Source of the DNA: Lindgomyces ingoldianus
Lineage: Eukaryota; Ascomycota; Dothideomycetes; Pleosporales; Lindgomycetaceae
DNA: 45,912 bases
Direction of reading: 5' to 3'
NCBI RefSeq assembly: GCF_010093535.1
Contig: NW_022985190.1
Coordinates: 5,655-51,566 of the forward strand
Position numbers and translations under genes: made by a program. Below the pieces are notes generated by a model. That model did not search any database. It was not told where the DNA came from and worked only from the letters and a program-made list of their open reading frames with translations. Each line of letters opens with the position of its first letter. Within the stretch, counting starts at the first letter, position 1. Below, piece after piece: positions 43,131 through 45,912 of the stretch.

Positions 43131-45912
43131 ATGGCACAACATGCTCCACCTGCTGGCGATAAGCCGGTCAACTTACTTGCTCTGGGTCAGTGAAGGGGCA
43201 CACTTAGACTATACCTTACTTTGGCTAACGGTCCCGAGATGGCGGAGGCATTCGCGGAGTGTCGGAATTGCTAATTCTCAACGAGATTATGCGTCGCGTT
43301 CAGTTCGATTTGAACCTTACTGAGATCCCACGACCGTGCGACTACTTCGACCTTATCGGAGGAACGAGTACCGGAGGGTAAGCGCTGGCTTCCTTTTTTT
43401 ATGCCTTTGGAATGCGCAACTATACTTACGAATGTCCAATCAGTCTTATCGCGCTTATGCTTGGCCGATTACAGATGACGACGAAGGAAGCGCTTGAAAC
43501 CTATAACTCCCTGGCAGGCGCCATATTTTCAAGGGACAACAAAAAGCGGTTGGGCCAGGACGGGGTGTTCAAAGCTACTACGCTTGAGAAAAAGGTACAA
43601 AAGGTGGTTTCGGAGAAAGGACTTGGCGAGCTTATGCAATATCCATCGCACCAGTCGAGAAAGGGAAATGCCTTTGTTTGTGCGGTACCTGCCAATAGTA
43701 TGGCTTTTCCGCGACGATTTAGGACTTATCCTGTCAGAGCTCTTGCAAGCCCAAACTGCAAGATCTGGGAAGCAGCTCGTGCTACTACTGCAGCTCCCAC
43801 CTTTTTCAAGCGGATCGCCATTGGCGAGGAAGGACAAGCCAAAGAAGAGTTCATTGATGCCGCGCTCGGATGCAACAACCCAGCGACCCAGGTGTTGGAA
43901 GAGGCAAAGAACATTTTTGGCAACGACAGGCTCGTACGCTGTCTGATCAGCATTGGAACCGGCCATCCAGGCACAATTGGCTTGGCAAAGCCAGACGCTT
44001 TCCAGAAAGTCTTGCCTACGAAACTGATCAGCGTGCTTAAGAAGATTGCTACCGACTGTGAAAAGACAGCAAACGATTTGAGTGCGAGGTTCAAAAATCT
44101 TGAAAAGTTCTACTACCGCTTCAACGTAGCGCATGGTGCTGAGGGCATCTCGTTAGAAGAGTGGGAGAAAATCGGAGAGCTGACGGAGCACACTAACGCT
44201 TACATGGAAGACATCTCAGTATCCAAGGCTATGGATGAGGTTGTGGACATGCTGTGCAATCCAACTCACGTGGGAGCCACGCTGGGAAGTGTTTGTCAGT
44301 CATCGTAGTATGTAATGTGTTTACCAATCTTCTGAAATTGTTACAGGCGGTGTCCCACAAATTCCAAACGTACCTCAGCCAGTGCAGACACGGCCCAAAC
44401 CGATGCCGAGTCCAATATTCACTGGACGTAAGAATGTTATGGAGACTCTGGAAAGATTCTTCTCGCACAGGCCACATGGTTCAAACCCAAGAAGGGAATA
44501 CCTCTTGCATGGGTTAGGCGGTGCTGGAAAGACTCAGATTGCACTGAAATTTGCCCAAGAATATCAGGACAGGTGAGTCGCTCTGGCGTATTGCGGAGAC
44601 CCACTGATAACCAGCAGATTCGACCTCATCTTCTGGATTGACGCAACCAGCCAACTCACGATTAAGCAGAGCTACAAGGATATTGCGGCTGAAAACGATT
44701 TAGGTGGCATAGTAAAAGGTGGCAAAGAGGTCAATTTAGTTGGAGAAGACGGCACCAAAGCAGTGCTCCAATGGTTGGGAAATTCGAACCAGGAATGGCT
44801 GCTTCTGTTCGACAGCTGTGACAGCGGCACAACTCTAGACGCACTCCTTCCTAGTGGCGACCGCGGGAACGTCTTATACACCAGCAGAAATCGTGCTCTG
44901 GGCCACACCCTCCCTCGGAACGCTGTTACGGAAATTTCTGAAATGGAAAGCAAGGATGCTATCACACTACTTTTTAAAGCCGCACATTTGGAGGAAAGAG
45001 AAATAGACGATGACTCGCAGCAAAAGGCAAGACGCATTGTAGAAGAACTTGGTTTTCTCCCTCTTGCAATTGACATTGCTGGAGCGTCTATCCATATGGG
45101 CCGATTCCACCTCGAGGATTACGTTGAGACCTTTCACAAACACCGGGAAACAATGATGAAAGACTGCACATTCAGTGGGGCGTCAAAATACAACCAGGGT
45201 GTATATACGGCATGGGATATCTCGTACAACGCGTTGAAGGATTTTGCCAAAGGACAACAAAATGCGACAAAATGCCAAGATGCAAAAGCCGCACTGCAAC
45301 TCCTCCACCTGTTTGCGTTTGTGCACAATGAAAGCATTATGGAAGAGATATTCAAGCGGGCGGCGGAAAGTCAACGCCTAAGTAACACTGCGAAGGTGCG
45401 GGAAAGTTTCGATTGCTCTGCGAAACTGTCAGAGCTACTGCAAGTTGATGCAGACGGCACTTGGGACTCGTTCCTGTTTAGGGGCGGGCTCTCAATGCTG
45501 ATATCTTTTTCGCTGGTTAAAAAAGATAAAAGCGGCCGATACTTTTCTATGCATGTCCTAGTCCATTCATGGGCTCGGGATCACATGCCTAGTGCTATGC
45601 AGCGGCACCAGGCATGCAATGTGACAGCGCTCTTGTCGTCGTCGATCAGCTGGAGGTTTCTGGCCGAAGACTATGCGTTTCGACGGCAGCTGCTCCCCCA
45701 TATAAGAGCATGTAAGAAGCATCGCACTGCAGAGAAGACAATCGAGCCTGAAGATGATGAGGACGCTAGCAACTTTTCGTTAGTATTCTACGAAGGAGGG
45801 TATTGGCGAGAGGCAGAAGAGACGTTGGTGAAAGTGATGAATACTAGAAGGAGGGTGCTTGGGGAGGAGCATCCTTCTACGCTGACCAGCATGGCCAACC
45901 TGGCGTCGACGT
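43131..45912 (+). CDS. Fungal NOD-like receptor: patatin phospholipase, NB-ARC, TPR (partial at 3' end)
   Basis: Five exons: 43131-43185, 43239-43377, 43444-44294, 44347-44572, 44618 to beyond the window; 855 residues visible. Introns are 53, 66, 52 and 45 bp with donors GTCAGT, GTAAGC, GTCAGT and GTGAGT; intron 1 has branch GCTAAC and a GAG acceptor. Splicing restores each conserved block. The patatin domain (about 13-330) has DGGGIRG (19-25, oxyanion hole), GGTSTGG with Ser62 and FIDAALGCNNP with Asp203, the lipid-hydrolase dyad. NB-ARC: FTGR at 373-376, P-loop GLGGAGKT (404-411), WLLLFDSCDS Walker B (484-493), VLYTSRN (509-515), GFLPLA (569-574), MHVLVHSWAR (735-744). A kinesin-light-chain-like TPR starts at about 811 (YWREAEETL...LGEEHPSTLTSMANLA). 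Fungal patatin-NLRs are STAND switches in allorecognition cell death: ligand at the repeats, nucleotide-driven oligomerisation, lipase effector. No damage seen. Confidence 0.9.

Noticed and set aside
43529..44134. 201-codon minus-strand open frame
   Set aside because: It is the antisense shadow of the patatin exon; the plus strand has all conserved motifs.
44306..44308. TAG stop as the end of a stand-alone patatin protein
   Set aside because: A GTCAGT donor 12 bases upstream (44295) and an acceptor at 44346 join the frame in phase to the NB-ARC P-loop exon; a GTATGT donor at 44308 would recreate a stop.

Overview
The window looks like a chromosome segment from a filamentous ascomycete (Pezizomycotina; a Dothideomycete would fit, but that is inference). 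The grounds are short introns of 45-67 bp with GTNNGT-type donors, CTAAC/CTGAC branch points and AG acceptors, fungal-type patatin-NLR and HET-domain sequences, and a large AT-rich block whose transposons carry repeat-induced point mutation (RIP): CpA/TpG changed to TpA, with glutamine codons turned into TAA/TAG and RT Asp-Asp motifs turned into Asn-Asn. No rRNA, tRNA or CRISPR was seen.

Layout. 1-1.85 kb: RIP-killed pogo/Fot1-type DNA transposase on the minus strand, ending in an AT-rich tandem repeat. 2.04-9.2 kb: GC-balanced gene-bearing island. It holds a 510-codon chymotrypsin-fold protease-like gene with Cys at the nucleophile position (3923-5455), a broken HET-domain gene (about 5755-6430), a three-exon secreted DJ-1/PfpI-family gene (7235-8131) and the tail of a possible small Cys-rich gene on the minus strand (8518-8746). 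9.2-11.3 kb: intergenic DNA with decayed fragments. 11.3-42.4 kb: AT-rich nested transposon block. A Helitron with plus-strand Rep/helicase coding remnants is split by two minus-strand Gypsy elements, A (14016-22634, target-site duplication TTTAG) and B (23401-29673, TSD CATAA). Element B is itself interrupted by a 602-bp non-autonomous LTR element (TRIM; 24518-25119, TSD GTTAT). A second B-family Gypsy, C (34050-39714, plus strand, TSD TGTTA), lies in another decayed repeat, and a second TRIM copy (41755-42359, TSD GTTAT) closes the block. 42.4-45.9 kb: the window returns to GC-balanced sequence with a five-exon NOD-like receptor gene (patatin phospholipase, NB-ARC, start of TPRs) that runs off the right end.

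How the parts relate. The patatin-NB-ARC-TPR protein is a fungal STAND/NLR, a class tied to allorecognition and programmed cell death. The HET pseudogene belongs to the same functional world, and the protease-like protein could be an effector, though that is inference. The transposon block reads as an ordered record: Helitron first, then the Gypsy elements, then the TRIMs, which are the least mutated. Exon structures were worked out by hand from splice signals and frame continuity; domain names rest on motif recognition without database searches.
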